Positions 24,930 through 34,518 are shown, counted from the first letter of the stretch. The stretch: DNA of 37,405 nucleotides from an uncultured Prevotellaceae bacterium (GCA_946186575.1 CAMHNO010000023.1:1-37405); one strand, 5' to 3'. The notes: a model not told the origin generated them from the letters alone. A program made the numbers and translations.

Positions 24930-26261
24930 TTATGCCTCTTTAGCAGCTGCTTTGCGCTTCTCACTGATGAAGAACACGCACACTGCGCCAATTACCAGGA
25001 ACACACCAGCAAGGATAAGCATATTGCCTTGAACACTGTTCAAAGCCTTGAGTGTTACACCGCCAAGAGCTGCGGCAACAATCTGTGGCAAACAGATGGT
25101 GCAGTTGAACAAGCCCAAATAGGTTCCCATGCGGGGATTGCCCTCAAAGGCATTGGTGACCAATGTGAAAGGCATTGCCAGCATTGCTGCCCAAGCAAAT
25201 CCAATCAGGAAGTAAGGTACAAACAAGGCATATTGGTTAGTGCAATAAGGAACCATTGCAAACCCTATACCGCCAATCACAAGACTCAAAGCATAGGCAA
25301 CCTTGATGTTCTTGAACAATGGCAAAACTGGAGCCCAAACAATACTACCCACGGCTTGAACGGCAAAAATTACGCCTACCCAGTTTCCTGCAGTTTGATA
25401 TCCCGAGCTTGCGGGATCAGGAGAGTTCCATACAGTATCGGCAATAGTTCCATTAGTATAAGTCCACATATACATGAAAGCGGCCCAGCAGAAGAACTGA
25501 ACAACTCCCACCTGGAAGAATACCTTCAAGCCAAACTTGCTGTTATCTTTTCCTGTCTCGGCAGCGAGCTTCTGGTCCTCCTCTTTAGCGGCTTCGCGGA
25601 ACTCAGCCATCTGTGCGGGAGTATATTCCTTAACTTTGGCAATAGTATAAATTACACAACCTATCAGGATTGCAGCACCAATGTAGAACGACCACTTCAC
25701 CGAGTCGGGAATCTCTCCAGTGGGAGCCTCATTCCTGAGACCTATCAATGTGAAGAAGAATGGGAACAAGAAGCCAACAAGCGAACCAGCATTGCACAGG
25801 AAGCTCTGGATAGAGAAAGCCTTGGCCTTCTGCTTCTCGTTAACCATGTCGCCCACCATCATCTTGAATGGCTGCATCGCCATGTTGATACTGGTGTCAA
25901 GGAACATCAACGATATCAAACCAAAGGTCATTGCTGCAGCCACGGTAAGGCCAAAGCTGCCGGCATTAGGCAACATGCACATCACCAGCACAGCAACGGC
26001 GGCACCCACCAGCAAGTAAGGGATGCGGCGGCCCAGCTTTGTCCATGTCTTATCGCTAAAGTAACCCACTAAGGGCTGTACCACCATGCCCATCAATGGG
26101 GGCAAAATCCAGAAATAGCTCAAGTTGTGAGGATCGGCACCCAGCGTGGCAAAGATGCGGCTTATGTTGGCACTCTGCAATGCGTAGGCAATCTGAACAC
26201 CAAAAAAGCCAAAGCTAAGGTTTATCAGTGTCGATAATCTTAAATCAGGTTTTGTTTTCAT
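24930..26261 (-). CDS. MFS sugar transporter (SLC45/GPH type)
   Basis: A 443-residue inner-membrane protein with about twelve hydrophobic segments. The start MKTKPDLRLSTLINLSFGFFGVQIAYALQ and the segment PLVGYFSDKTWTKLGRRIPY, with its DxxxxxxGRR loop motif between helices 2 and 3, match sucrose/maltose-type MFS cation symporters common in Bacteroidales. It probably moves disaccharides or maltooligosaccharides from periplasm to cytoplasm with a cation. It would complete the pathway started by the Sus locus, although it lies 12 kb from susF behind other operons and has no visible copy of the LacI palindrome upstream. Substrate is inference. Confidence 0.85.
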   Translation of the reverse strand: MKTKPDLRLSTLINLSFGFFGVQIAYALQSANISRIFATLGADPHNLSYFWILPPLMGMVVQPLVGYFSDKTWTKLGRRIPYLLVGAAVAVLVMCMLPNAGSFGLTVAAAMTFGLISLMFLDTSINMAMQPFKMMVGDMVNEKQKAKAFSIQSFLCNAGSLVGFLFPFFFTLIGLRNEAPTGEIPDSVKWSFYIGAAILIGCVIYTIAKVKEYTPAQMAEFREAAKEEDQKLAAETGKDNSKFGLKVFFQVGVVQFFCWAAFMYMWTYTNGTIADTVWNSPDPASSGYQTAGNWVGVIFAVQAVGSIVWAPVLPLFKNIKVAYALSLVIGGIGFAMVPYCTNQYALFVPYFLIGFAWAAMLAMPFTLVTNAFEGNPRMGTYLGLFNCTICLPQIVAAALGGVTLKALNSVQGNMLILAGVFLVIGAVCVFFISEKRKAAAKEA

Positions 26262-26310
26262 TCTCTTGTAATTTTATAGTGAGTTATATGTTTTTCTTGT
26301 CAAGATTTCT

Positions 26311-26350
26311 AAAAAAATAACAGGAGACCTCTGCATCGAAGTCCCCTGTT
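26311..26350 (-). terminator. Terminator of the tRNA-Leu transcript
   Basis: On the minus strand a 10-bp stem (26350-26341 with 26328-26319, one G-U pair) is followed by seven T residues (26317-26311), 4 nt after the tRNA 3' end. Confidence 0.85.
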
Positions 26351-26354
26351 TCAG

Positions 26355-26439
26355 TACTCGGAGTGGGACTTGAACCCACACAGCCGCAATGGCCAAGGGA
26401 TTTTAAGTCCCTCGTGTCTACCGATTCCACCATCCGAGC
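26355..26439 (-). tRNA. tRNA-Leu, anticodon UAA
   Basis: The 85-nt gene folds as a class II tRNA: acceptor GCTCGGA with TCCGAGT (G1-U72 wobble) and discriminator A, D-arm with GGTAGAC, anticodon stem-loop GGGACTTAAAATCCC (anticodon TAA), a long variable arm (GCC/GGC pairs) and T-arm GTGGGTTCAAGTCCCAC. The long variable arm and anticodon both identify leucine. CCA is not encoded. It has its own promoter and terminator. Confidence 0.97.
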
Positions 26440-26482
26440 AGCTTAATCTTGTAGACTTTTTGCGCCTCGCAAAATTGCGCTG

Positions 26483-26514
26483 CAAAGATAATAGCATTTT
26501 TCCATTTTACCAAA
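26483..26514 (-). promoter_or_regulatory. Promoter of the tRNA-Leu gene
   Basis: The minus strand has TTTG (26511-26514), a 20-bp spacer and TATCTTTG (26483-26490), an exact Bacteroidota -33/-7 match, with predicted start near 26477, about 38 nt before the tRNA. Confidence 0.8.
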
Positions 26515-26598
26515 AAAAATCTCCACCTAAAAAACAAAAACTCATAAATCGCCAGCAAAAAACTCTCAACTGATAACATATAACTGAAAACTATTAAT

Positions 26599-26606
26599 TA
26601 TCTTTG
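26599..26606 (+). promoter_or_regulatory. Candidate -7 box for the prolyl oligopeptidase gene
   Basis: TATCTTTG matches TAnnTTTG, 35 bp upstream of the ATG at 26642. No clear TTTG lies at the -33 position. Confidence 0.5.
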
Positions 26607-26641
26607 CACAATTAACAATAACATTATTAACACCAATCTAT

Positions 26642-28747
26642 ATGAAGAAATTACTTATCATGTGCACTGCACTTTTCGTTGCGGGCAACGCTGCCGCCCA
26701 ACAAAAAATCAACTACCCAAAAGCGCAGCAAGGCAACACGGTCGACGACTACTTCGGGCACAAAGTGCCTGACCCCTACCGGTGGCTCGAGGACGACAAC
26801 AGCCCAGCCACAGCACAGTGGGTGAAGGAAGAAAACGCCATCACTCAGGACTATCTGAGCAAAATACCTTTCCGCGACAAGGTGAGAAAACGCATCACCG
26901 AGCTTGCCAACTATGCCAAGATGGGTACGCCATTCTATGTCAAGGACAAAATTTACTACTTCTATAACGACGGACTGCAAAACCAGAGCGTGCTCTACGT
27001 CAAGGACCGCCTCGACGGCGAGGCTCGCATGGTGTTCGACCCCAACACACTGAGCCAGGATGGCACCGTGGCCCTGCAAAGCATCAACTTCTCGAAGGAC
27101 GGACGCTATGCAGCCTACACCATCACACGCAACGGCAGCGACTGGAACGAAATCATCGTTCATGATCTAAAGGAGAACAAGATGCTCGACGACCACATCG
27201 TCTGGGCAAAGTTCACCAACGCGCAGTGGCTGGGCGATGGTTTCTTCTACAGCGCCTACGACAAACCCGAGGATGCCAAGTCGTCGAAGAACGAGTGGCA
27301 CAAGGTCATGTATCACAAGCTCGGCACACCTCAAGAAGACGATTATCTGGAGTTCCGCAGCTACAGCGACCCCTTGCTCTTTAACCAGGTGGGAGTGGAC
27401 GAGGATGAGCGTTTTATCTTCATCCTGCAAAGTGCTGGCGAGGGCAACTCGCTCTACGTCAAGGATCTCAAGAGCATTAACCCGCACTATGTGAAGATTG
27501 CCGACGACGGCGAGTTTGCCTTCGACCCAATCGGGGTGGACAACGGCAAAATCTATGTGATGACTAACCAAAACGCTCCTTGCTACAAGGTGCTCGCCTA
27601 TGACGCCAACAACCTCAACCCCAAAAATTTCACCGAGTTCATTCCCGAGAAGCAGTGGGTGCTCAGCGGCATTCAGATGTCGAACCACAAGTTCATCGTC
27701 ACCTACGACCGCGACGCCAGCTCACATGCCTATCTCTATGATGCCAACGGCAACGAATTGCAGGAGATAAAGCTGCCAGCACTTGGCTCGGTGGGATTCA
27801 GCAGCAAGAACACTCGCAGCGAGATTTTCTACAATTTCACTTCCTACACCTTCCCAAGCACCATCTACAGCTACGATGCCCAGACTGGTGAGTCCACTCC
27901 TTTCTTCCAGCCCAAGGTGGCTATCAACCCTGCCGACTACGTTACCGAGCAAGTGTTCTACCCAAGCAAGGACGGCACCAAAATTCCCATGTTCCTCATC
28001 TACAAGAAGGGCATGAAAAAGGATGGCAAACGACCAGTTTTCCTTTATGGCTACGGAGGCTTCAACGTGTCGATGAATCCAGGGTTCAGCTACTCGCGCA
28101 CACCGTTTGCAATGATCGACAAGGGAGGCATCTGCGCCTATACAAACCTGCGCGGAGGCGGTGAGTATGGCGAGGAGTGGCACAAGGCTGGCACCAAAAT
28201 GCAGAAGCAGAACGTCTTCGACGACTTCATTGCTGCAGCCGAGTGGCTCATTGCACAAGGCTATACCCGAAAAGGCAAAATCGCCTGCAACGGCGGCAGC
28301 AATGGCGGACTGCTCGTTGGGGCTGTGGTGAATCAGCGTCCCGACCTGTGGGGCGCCGCAGTGCCACAGGTGGGCGTGATGGACATGCTGCGCTACCACC
28401 AGTTCACCATTGGCTGGAACTGGGCTCCCGACTATGGCCGCAGCGACGACAGCGAGCAGATGTTCCTCTACCTCAAGGGCTACTCGCCACTGCACACCAT
28501 CAGCAACGATGGCACCCCCTATCCACCCATCATGGTCACTACCAGCGACCATGACGACCGCGTGGTGCCAGCTCACTCGTTCAAGTATGCCGCACAGCTT
28601 CAGGCAAGCAACACCGGCAATGCCGTGAAGCTCATCCGCATCGACGTCAACGCCGGCCACGGTCATGGCAAGCCCATGAGCAAGGTCATAGATGAGTACA
28701 CCGACATTCAGTCGTTCATCATGTACAACCTGGGCGTGAAGCCATAA
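26642..28747 (+). CDS. Prolyl oligopeptidase (S9A), exported
   Basis: A 701-residue serine peptidase that cleaves short peptides after proline. A signal peptide (1-19, ending NAAAQ) exports it, probably to the periplasm. The N-terminal beta-propeller (about 85-420) precedes the alpha/beta-hydrolase domain. Catalytic residues are visible: Ser553 in GGSNGGLL, the Asp in SDHDDRVVP (about 636-640) and His673 in NAGHGHG, very close in number to animal prolyl oligopeptidases. The propeller-proximal segment DPYRWLED is also typical. It is followed after 39 bp by the LolD-like gene, with a small TATAGA/TCTATA hairpin (28753-28767) in the gap. Biological role: likely peptide scavenging. Confidence 0.95.
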   Translation: MKKLLIMCTALFVAGNAAAQQKINYPKAQQGNTVDDYFGHKVPDPYRWLEDDNSPATAQWVKEENAITQDYLSKIPFRDKVRKRITELANYAKMGTPFYVKDKIYYFYNDGLQNQSVLYVKDRLDGEARMVFDPNTLSQDGTVALQSINFSKDGRYAAYTITRNGSDWNEIIVHDLKENKMLDDHIVWAKFTNAQWLGDGFFYSAYDKPEDAKSSKNEWHKVMYHKLGTPQEDDYLEFRSYSDPLLFNQVGVDEDERFIFILQSAGEGNSLYVKDLKSINPHYVKIADDGEFAFDPIGVDNGKIYVMTNQNAPCYKVLAYDANNLNPKNFTEFIPEKQWVLSGIQMSNHKFIVTYDRDASSHAYLYDANGNELQEIKLPALGSVGFSSKNTRSEIFYNFTSYTFPSTIYSYDAQTGESTPFFQPKVAINPADYVTEQVFYPSKDGTKIPMFLIYKKGMKKDGKRPVFLYGYGGFNVSMNPGFSYSRTPFAMIDKGGICAYTNLRGGGEYGEEWHKAGTKMQKQNVFDDFIAAAEWLIAQGYTRKGKIACNGGSNGGLLVGAVVNQRPDLWGAAVPQVGVMDMLRYHQFTIGWNWAPDYGRSDDSEQMFLYLKGYSPLHTISNDGTPYPPIMVTTSDHDDRVVPAHSFKYAAQLQASNTGNAVKLIRIDVNAGHGHGKPMSKVIDEYTDIQSFIMYNLGVKP

Positions 28748-28786
28748 TGATTTATAGAGTTTCTATAATAACAAAAAAACACGAAA

Positions 28787-29461
28787 TTGATACAAGCACT
28801 TAACATAACCAAGCGTTACGGAGAACTCGAGGTGCTCCGTAACGTTGCGGTTACCATCAACGACGGCGAGATTGTCGCCATCGTGGGACCCAGCGGGGCA
28901 GGTAAGACCACACTGCTACAAATTATCGGCACCCTCGACTCGCCACAGAACGGACAGGTGCTCTACGACGGCACCGACGTGCTAAAACTCAAACAGCGCG
29001 AACTCGCACACTTCCGCAATCAGAACATTGGCTTCGTCTTCCAGTTTCACCAGCTGCTGCCAGAGTTCACCACACTCGAGAACGTGGCAATACCGGCACT
29101 CATAGGCGGCACCAAAAAGGCCAACGCCTTTGAGCATGCGAAGCAGCTGCTAAACTTCCTGGGGCTCTCGCAACGACTCGAGCACAAGCCGGCACAGCTA
29201 AGCGGCGGCGAGAGACAGCGAGCAGCTGTGGCAAGGGCTCTCATCAACAATCCCAAGGTGATTCTCGCCGACGAACCCTCTGGGTCGCTCGACTCGCGCA
29301 ACAAGCAGGAACTGCACCAGCTCTTCTTCGACCTGCGCGATAAGTTCAAGCAGACCTTTGTCATCGTCACTCACGACGAGAGCCTGGCAAGCAACAAGCA
29401 CGTCGACCGCATTCTGCGCATGAGCGACGGCATCATCGTCGACAACGACCAGCAACAATGA
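28787..29461 (+). CDS. lolD: LolD-like ABC transporter ATPase (TTG start)
   Basis: A 224-residue ATP-binding subunit of the LolD/MacB type. Walker [10 protein letters not shown] (34-42), Q-loop region [16 protein letters not shown], signature LSGGE (138-142), Walker [13 protein letters not shown] (158-169) and the switch histidine in IVTHDE are all present. LolD powers release of outer-membrane lipoproteins from the inner membrane together with LolC/E-type permeases; no permease gene is adjacent. The start is TTG at 28787: a TAA stop lies six codons upstream in frame, there is no ATG nearby, and [12 protein letters not shown] aligns with the usual beginning of the family. Its last codons overlap the next gene by 4 bp (ATGA). 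Confidence 0.88.
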   Translation: MIQALNITKRYGELEVLRNVAVTINDGEIVAIVGPSGAGKTTLLQIIGTLDSPQNGQVLYDGTDVLKLKQRELAHFRNQNIGFVFQFHQLLPEFTTLENVAIPALIGGTKKANAFEHAKQLLNFLGLSQRLEHKPAQLSGGERQRAAVARALINNPKVILADEPSGSLDSRNKQELHQLFFDLRDKFKQTFVIVTHDESLASNKHVDRILRMSDGIIVDNDQQQ

Positions 29462-30147
29462 AAAACCAACTGCGCATATTGCTCACGATCTTTTGCCTCG
29501 TCTTAACTGCATGCAATCGCAACCACGACGGTCTGCTGGGCAGCACTGCCGCGACAAGGCTCACCGACATCGTCACCTTTACTGGTGTCGACAACGACAA
29601 CCACGCCAAGTTCAGGCTCGACATGCGTGACGACGAGGCGCCAGTCATGCTTTTCACAACAGTTAAACCGCCACAGCAGGTCAAAGTAAATGACCGCGTG
29701 CTGCTGTATTATGCAGTCAGCCACAAGGCACCCGACAATTCCTACTGGAACGTGAATGCAATGGCACTCACGCGCATCTTCAGCGATTCTATCAGGGTCA
29801 ACAGCAACCCCATTGGCTCCTACAAGATGCACCAACTAAAAATCAAAAGCGCTTGGCGAACGGGAGAGTTTATCAACATCTACGGGCAGATCGAACACAC
29901 TGGCAAGAGCCGACTGCTCTACATGATGCTCGACCGCGACACTCGCGGCAAAGAGAACGTCGATGCCTATCTTGTTCACGACCTGCTCGACACACCTCAA
30001 GACAGCATCTTCTACTGGCGCGACTTCTACCTCTCGGTCAACGTGGGCGCTCTCAAGAAGGATCCAGACCCATGCCGCTACATCACACTCCACTACAACG
30101 ACGCCACTTCTTCTGCTCCAGCTACCCGCACCTTCACTATTAAATAA
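29458..30147 (+). CDS. NigD-like lipoprotein
   Basis: A 229-residue lipoprotein (signal ending LTAC, Cys19) that begins inside the stop region of the LolD-like gene (ATGA overlap), so the two are translationally coupled. A beta-rich N-terminal part with an OB-fold-like look ([16 protein letters not shown] ... [11 protein letters not shown]) and a second beta-rich half resemble NigD-like proteins of Bacteroidales, named after a gene in the nigrescin bacteriocin cluster of Prevotella nigrescens; their function is not established. No bacteriocin precursor is recognisable nearby. The family assignment rests on remembered similarity and is moderate. Confidence 0.6.
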   Translation: MKNQLRILLTIFCLVLTACNRNHDGLLGSTAATRLTDIVTFTGVDNDNHAKFRLDMRDDEAPVMLFTTVKPPQQVKVNDRVLLYYAVSHKAPDNSYWNVNAMALTRIFSDSIRVNSNPIGSYKMHQLKIKSAWRTGEFINIYGQIEHTGKSRLLYMMLDRDTRGKENVDAYLVHDLLDTPQDSIFYWRDFYLSVNVGALKKDPDPCRYITLHYNDATSSAPATRTFTIK

Positions 30148-30494
30148 CGTGAGTCAGACCTAATTTGTTCTCCCACAAAAATCATTGCTCAGCAACTAAG
30201 GGATACTATGGGCTCACCCGTGGCCACACCCCCTATATATGCACCATGGCGGGGGCATCAACGCCTCCGCCATGATAATTTCAAGTTTTTTTCTTGAAGC
30301 CTAAAATTTACTAAACCCAAAAAAAGTGTTTTTCATGGACAAACAACAAATGTATAAAAATAAACAAGCCTAAAACAATTTTACCTTTATGCCTATGAAT
30401 TATGATGCAAAAATAATTTATAATTATTTGAGCACAAAAAAATATATACTAATGGGCATTTTTTATAGATAAACAGGTTTTGGCGGTTACAATT
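30148..30494. other. Intergenic region between two convergent genes
   Basis: A 347-bp non-coding stretch. The first part holds the hairpin terminator at 30245-30290. The rest (30310-30494) is strongly AT-rich with no open frame, consensus promoter or repeat that I can support. Confidence 0.7.
30245..30290 (+). terminator. Terminator downstream of the NigD-like gene
   Basis: A 12-bp GC-rich stem with one G-U pair (30245-30256 with 30263-30274) is followed within 11 nt by a T-run that is itself flanked by a TTCAAG/CTTGAA pair. Confidence 0.7.
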
Positions 30495-31454
30495 TTAACG
30501 TTTTAACCTATTTTTATTGATAATAAGCAACAAAAAATCTATTCCAAAATATGATAAGACTATTGCAATCTTGTTCTTGAATCGAACCTTTCGATCTGTT
30601 ATGCATAATTTGCGCATATTTTTTATATACTGCCAGCAATGCTCTTTTACTGGAGCCCACGCAGGGTCGCCCAAAGGCATGAGCCTGAGCATGTTGAAGC
30701 AGGCACTCATGTGGCGGCTGCACACCGCAGGCAGATATTGAGGAGCCTCACAGCTCACCTGCTCCTCAAGGAGCTCAAGATGCTCGAGCACATGGGCACG
30801 GCTCAGCGACATCGTGGTGATGATGCTACCCGGACGGTGCATGTAGTAGTACATCGCTGGCTTAGCCAGAACCACTGTCTCAACCTTTTTGAGAATGGGA
30901 TAAATCACTGCCAGGTCTTCGTAGAGCTTGCCCACAGGGAACCTGATGTCGCTAAAGATGCTGGCTGCAAAAAGACGGCTACAGGCCGAGTGGGTCAACT
31001 CACGCTGGTAGAACACCGAGTTGATAGCAGCTTCCTGAGTGAATGTCACCAGCTCATTGCCACCAGCGGCTACTGGCCTGGGGCTCTGACCATCGTTGAG
31101 CTCCTGCCAGCGGCACACAGCTATTTGAGCGCCACTGCGGGTGATAGCATCAAGAAGTACTTGGGCAAACTGCGGGTGAATATAGTCGTCGGCATCGACA
31201 AAGGTAACATAATCGCCCCTCATCACGTCGAGGCCGGCGTTGCGGGCATCGCTCAAGCCACCATTGGCCTTGTGCACAACCACTATGCGGTTGTCACGAG
31301 AGGCATAGTCATCACACATTGCGCCGCTGCCATCGGTGCTGCCGTCGTCCACGAGGATTATCTCAAGCTCACGATAGCTCTGCGATAACACCGAGTCGAC
31401 ACAACGTGCAAGATAATCTTGCACGTTGTAGACTGGTATGATAACCGTAATCAC
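30495..31454 (-). CDS. Family 2 glycosyltransferase (GTG start)
   Basis: A 319-residue GT-A-fold enzyme that transfers a sugar from a nucleotide donor, probably to a surface glycan. Motifs: VIIPVYNVQDYL (residues 4-15), LVDDGSTDGS (35-43) for nucleotide binding, GGLSDARNAGL (65-75) and FVDADD (85-90), the DxD-type metal site. The C-terminal half is less conserved and ends in a basic tail. The start is GTG at 31454; in-frame codons upstream reach a stop (TAA) within four codons and contain no ATG. It follows cysS on the same strand after 47 bp and may be co-transcribed. No other glycan-synthesis genes are close by, so the acceptor is unknown. Confidence 0.88.
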   Translation of the reverse strand: MITVIIPVYNVQDYLARCVDSVLSQSYRELEIILVDDGSTDGSGAMCDDYASRDNRIVVVHKANGGLSDARNAGLDVMRGDYVTFVDADDYIHPQFAQVLLDAITRSGAQIAVCRWQELNDGQSPRPVAAGGNELVTFTQEAAINSVFYQRELTHSACSRLFAASIFSDIRFPVGKLYEDLAVIYPILKKVETVVLAKPAMYYYMHRPGSIITTMSLSRAHVLEHLELLEEQVSCEAPQYLPAVCSRHMSACFNMLRLMPLGDPAWAPVKEHCWQYIKNMRKLCITDRKVRFKNKIAIVLSYFGIDFLLLIINKNRLKR

Positions 31455-31501
31455 TGATTTGGATTAATGTTATTAACTTTCAGATGGGCCAAGCAATGCT
31501 G

Positions 31502-32977
31502 TCAACGCACCTTCCACTCAAAGCCGTCTTTGGTGTCTTTCACGTCAAAGCCGGCCTCGTTAAGGCGGTCGCGAATCAGGTCGCTGGTTGCCCAGTCTTT
31601 GTTGGCCTTGGCAGTCTTGCGCATCTCAAGCAACAGGTCCACGGCCTTCTTGTATGGCTCAAGGTTAATGCTGTCGCCGCCAGCGGCATCGTCGCGCACA
31701 CCCAGCACATCAAAGAGATAAGTGCTGAACGTAGCCTTAAGAGAGTCGATGTCGGCCTGGCACAGAGTGGCATTGCCATCGTTCACCTGGTTGATGACCT
31801 TGCAGGCATCGAAGAGGGTGGCTATCACCTGAGCAGTGTTCAGGTCGTCGTTCATAGCATCGGCACAGCGCAATGCATAGTCGTCAAGCTTCACACTACT
31901 GGTCTCGCTCGCTTTGAGCTCGTTCAGGCGGTGCCAACCGTCGAGCATGCGCTCATAGGCCTTCTCGGCTGCCTTCAACGCCTCGTTCGAGAAATCGACT
32001 GTGCCACGATAATGAGCTTGCAAGATAAAGAAGCGCACAGTCATGGGCGTGTAGGCCTGCTCCAGCAACTCATGTTCGCCGGTGAAGAACTGTTCCAGCG
32101 TGATAAAGTTGCCCAGCGACTTGCCCATCTTCTGACCATTGATAGTGATCATGTTGTTATGCATCCAGTAGTGAACCATGTCGTCGCCCTGGCTGGCGAC
32201 GGCCTGAGCTATCTCACACTCGTGGTGAGGGAACACAAGATCCATGCCACCACCATGAATGTCGAAATGAGCACCCAGATACTTGCGGCCCATTGCGGTG
32301 CACTCGCAGTGCCAGCCGGGAAAGCCGTCGCTCCAGGGCGAAGGCCAGCGCATGATGTGCTCGGGCTGAGCCTTCTTCCACAGTGCAAAGTCGGCCTGGT
32401 TGCGTTTCTCGCCCACACCATCGAGCTCGCGGCTGTTGTTTATCACGTCCTCCAGGTTGCGACCACTCAGCTTGCCATAGTGGTGGTCCTGGTTATATTT
32501 CTCTACGTCGAAGTACACGCTACCGTTGCTCTCGTAGGCATAGCCGTTGGCAAGTATCTCTTCCACAAGCTTCTCCTGCTCAATGATGTGGCCAGTGGCA
32601 TGAGGCTCAATGCTGGGAGGCAGCACGTTCAGGGCACGCATCGCAGCATGATAGCGGTTGGTGTAGTACTGGGCCACTTCCATGGGCTCGAGCTGCTCCA
32701 AGCGGGCTTTCTTGGCTATCTTGTCCTCTCCGGCATCAGCATCGTGCTCCAGATGGCCCACATCGGTGATGTTGCGCACATAGCGCACCTTGTAGCCAAG
32801 GTGCTTGAGGTAGCGGAATAGCACGTCGAAGGTGATTGACGGACGGGCATGACCCAGATGTGGGTCGCCATACACGGTGGGACCGCACACATACATCCCC
32901 ACATGTGGCTCCTGCAATGGTTTGAAAAGCTCTTTGCGGCGAGTCAGTGTGTTATAGATAAATAGTTGATGCTCCAT
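31502..32977 (-). CDS. cysS: Cysteinyl-tRNA synthetase
   Basis: A 491-residue class I aminoacyl-tRNA synthetase that charges tRNA-Cys. The HIGH motif appears as HLGH (40-43) within [10 protein letters not shown], and the KMSKS motif as KMGKS in [12 protein letters not shown]. Zinc ligands typical of CysRS are visible: Cys31 in YVCGPTVYG, a Cys in [10 protein letters not shown], and His/Glu in [10 protein letters not shown]. Length is normal. A long open frame on the opposite strand across this gene is an antisense shadow. The gene is 99 bp downstream of the DUF3467 gene. Confidence 0.98.
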   Translation of the reverse strand: MEHQLFIYNTLTRRKELFKPLQEPHVGMYVCGPTVYGDPHLGHARPSITFDVLFRYLKHLGYKVRYVRNITDVGHLEHDADAGEDKIAKKARLEQLEPMEVAQYYTNRYHAAMRALNVLPPSIEPHATGHIIEQEKLVEEILANGYAYESNGSVYFDVEKYNQDHHYGKLSGRNLEDVINNSRELDGVGEKRNQADFALWKKAQPEHIMRWPSPWSDGFPGWHCECTAMGRKYLGAHFDIHGGGMDLVFPHHECEIAQAVASQGDDMVHYWMHNNMITINGQKMGKSLGNFITLEQFFTGEHELLEQAYTPMTVRFFILQAHYRGTVDFSNEALKAAEKAYERMLDGWHRLNELKASETSSVKLDDYALRCADAMNDDLNTAQVIATLFDACKVINQVNDGNATLCQADIDSLKATFSTYLFDVLGVRDDAAGGDSINLEPYKKAVDLLLEMRKTAKANKDWATSDLIRDRLNEAGFDVKDTKDGFEWKVR

Positions 32978-33076
32978 AGTCTTCTAATAAGCACATTAAC
33001 GAGGCCAGCCTCAATAGTGAATTACTAATAAAACAAAGGTGCCAGCCCCATTATGAATACTGAATTATGAAATCTA

Positions 33077-33400
33077 TCAAGCCTGGCCCTTGGGCAGGGG
33101 GAAATCCATGATACCGTCGTTCTTGTTGACCTGACGGGGACGTATCTCGCCAAAGTGGGCCTCATATTTGTCAACATTCTCCTTCAGTGCATAGAGCAGC
33201 TGCTTGGCATTCTCAGGTGTCATGATAATGCGGCTCTGCACTCGAGCCTTGGGAGTATTGGGGGCAACAAATATCATGTCCATCACAAAGTCGTTGGGCG
33301 AGTGAGAAATCACTGCAAGGTTAGCATAACGACCCTGCATCTCATCGTTAGGAACTTCTATCTGAATTTGATTGCCTTGTTGTTTCTTTTCGTTTGCCAT
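33077..33400 (-). CDS. DUF3467 protein
   Basis: A 107-residue cytoplasmic protein with the family pattern: a polar N-terminus (ANEKKQQGNQ), then IQIEVPNDEMQGRYANLAVISHSPNDFVMDMIF as a beta-rich core and MTPENAKQLLYALKENVDKYEAHFG as a helix. The function of DUF3467 is not known. It lies between queE (92 bp upstream) and cysS on the same strand. I see no TAnnTTTG box in the gap, so it may be the last gene of the que transcript. Confidence 0.88.
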   Translation of the reverse strand: MANEKKQQGNQIQIEVPNDEMQGRYANLAVISHSPNDFVMDMIFVAPNTPKARVQSRIIMTPENAKQLLYALKENVDKYEAHFGEIRPRQVNKNDGIMDFPLPKGQA

Positions 33401-33492
33401 TTGTTTAATGTGTTTTTAATTGTATGTAATAATTTATGTTGTGCAAATTTCGTCAAAATACTTGATGTGTGCAAGTGTTTTTGTCATTAAAC

Positions 33493-34080
33493 TCACTTGA
33501 TGCCAGTGAGACGGTGGGTCTGGAGCGACAGGCGCCACCACGGATGGGCAAGCACAGCGCCGATGCAGGCTTGAACATTGGCTCGACACTTATTGACGTC
33601 GGCCACAAAGCAAGGCTGCAAGAAGCGGTGCGTCGCATGGATGTGGTCATATTGACTCAAGTCCTGACCTGTGTACACCACCTTGAGCTCATCGCAGTGG
33701 TCAAGCACGCAAGGCAAGTTGTCGCCACCAGCAAAGGCCCCTTTAGGCGAGAGCGTTATCCAGTCAATGCCACTGGGCAAGGGGCGAGTACCGTTGGTCT
33801 CGATGGCTATTCGCTTACCCGTCGACTTGAGAGCTCTTATTAGAACTTCATCGACATGCAGAGCGGGCTCACCTCCAGTGAGCACTATGAGTGGCGACTG
33901 CGGGTAGCGCACAACCTCGGCAGCAATTTGCTCTGCGCTCATCATGGTGTGCTGCGCATGATCGGTGTCGCAGAAGCTGCAGTGCAGGTTGCAACCGCTC
34001 AGACGCACAAACACGCTCGCCGTGCCAGTGTTGTAGCCCTCTCCCTGAAGGGAGTGAAATATTTCGTTGACAGGATACAC
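33493..34080 (-). CDS. queE: 7-carboxy-7-deazaguanine synthase
   Basis: A 195-residue radical-SAM enzyme that converts 6-carboxytetrahydropterin to 7-carboxy-7-deazaguanine in preQ1 synthesis. The N-terminus NEIFHSLQGEGYNTGT is a QueE hallmark. The iron-sulfur motif CxxxCxxC is at Cys30, Cys34 and Cys37 (CNLHCSFCD), followed by VLTGGEPAL, which binds SAM. Length is normal. It follows queD, queC and queF on the same strand, in the order of one biosynthetic operon. Confidence 0.96.
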   Translation of the reverse strand: MYPVNEIFHSLQGEGYNTGTASVFVRLSGCNLHCSFCDTDHAQHTMMSAEQIAAEVVRYPQSPLIVLTGGEPALHVDEVLIRALKSTGKRIAIETNGTRPLPSGIDWITLSPKGAFAGGDNLPCVLDHCDELKVVYTGQDLSQYDHIHATHRFLQPCFVADVNKCRANVQACIGAVLAHPWWRLSLQTHRLTGIK

Positions 34081-34151
34081 ACTATTAAGTGTTAAGTGAT
34101 ATTATATAGTTAAGTGTAAAGGGGAGGGCGAACTCGGCCTTTACGTTCCTT

Positions 34152-34487
34152 TTACTCATCGCGCTCGTAGGATGCCATGTTGTCACGCGACTCCCACACG
34201 TCGGCACGGTAGCAATTGGGCACAGTCTCCACCACCCAGTGAGCAATGTTCTCGGCTGTGGGATTGAACTTGAGCACCTCGTTCAGGTTCTTGTGGTCGA
34301 TGCGGTCGTGTATGAGCTTTTTGATGAGCGTGAAGTCGCACACCAGCCCGTTGCTGTCGAGCTCTCGTGCCTTGCAGTACACTTTTATAATCCAGTTATG
34401 GCCATGCAGGGTCTCGCACTTGCTCTCATAGTCAAGGTAGAGCTGATGGCACGACGATATTTCAAGAATTTTTTCTACGTAGTACAT
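34152..34487 (-). CDS. queD: 6-carboxytetrahydropterin synthase
   Basis: A 111-residue member of the 6-pyruvoyltetrahydropterin synthase fold that makes 6-carboxytetrahydropterin from dihydroneopterin triphosphate. Zinc-binding histidines are in SSCHQL and LHGHNW; the residues DFTLIKKLIHDRIDHKNLNE and NPTAENIAHWV are typical. The start is set at the ATG at 34487 (MYYVEKILEISSCHQL). An in-frame TTG at 34496 would add three residues but does not resemble family N-termini. It lies 31 bp after queC and 71 bp before queE. Confidence 0.94.
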   Translation of the reverse strand: MYYVEKILEISSCHQLYLDYESKCETLHGHNWIIKVYCKARELDSNGLVCDFTLIKKLIHDRIDHKNLNEVLKFNPTAENIAHWVVETVPNCYRADVWESRDNMASYERDE

Positions 34488-34518
34488 AATTGACAATTGT
34501 TAGCTATTTTTCTTTATT

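Noticed and set aside
25029-26072. 347-codon plus-strand open frame opposite the MFS gene
   Set aside because: Antisense to a clear twelve-helix transporter; the translated protein is low-complexity and His/Ser/Cys-rich.
30335-30373. Twelve-codon open frame in the gap after the NigD-like gene
   Set aside because: Too short, no ribosome-binding site or promoter, and it is in AT-rich DNA where such frames arise by chance.
31484-32821. Long open frame (445 codons) on the plus strand opposite cysS
   Set aside because: It lies fully antisense to an unmistakable cysS gene and resembles no protein family. Strong codon bias in the real gene leaves the opposite frame open.
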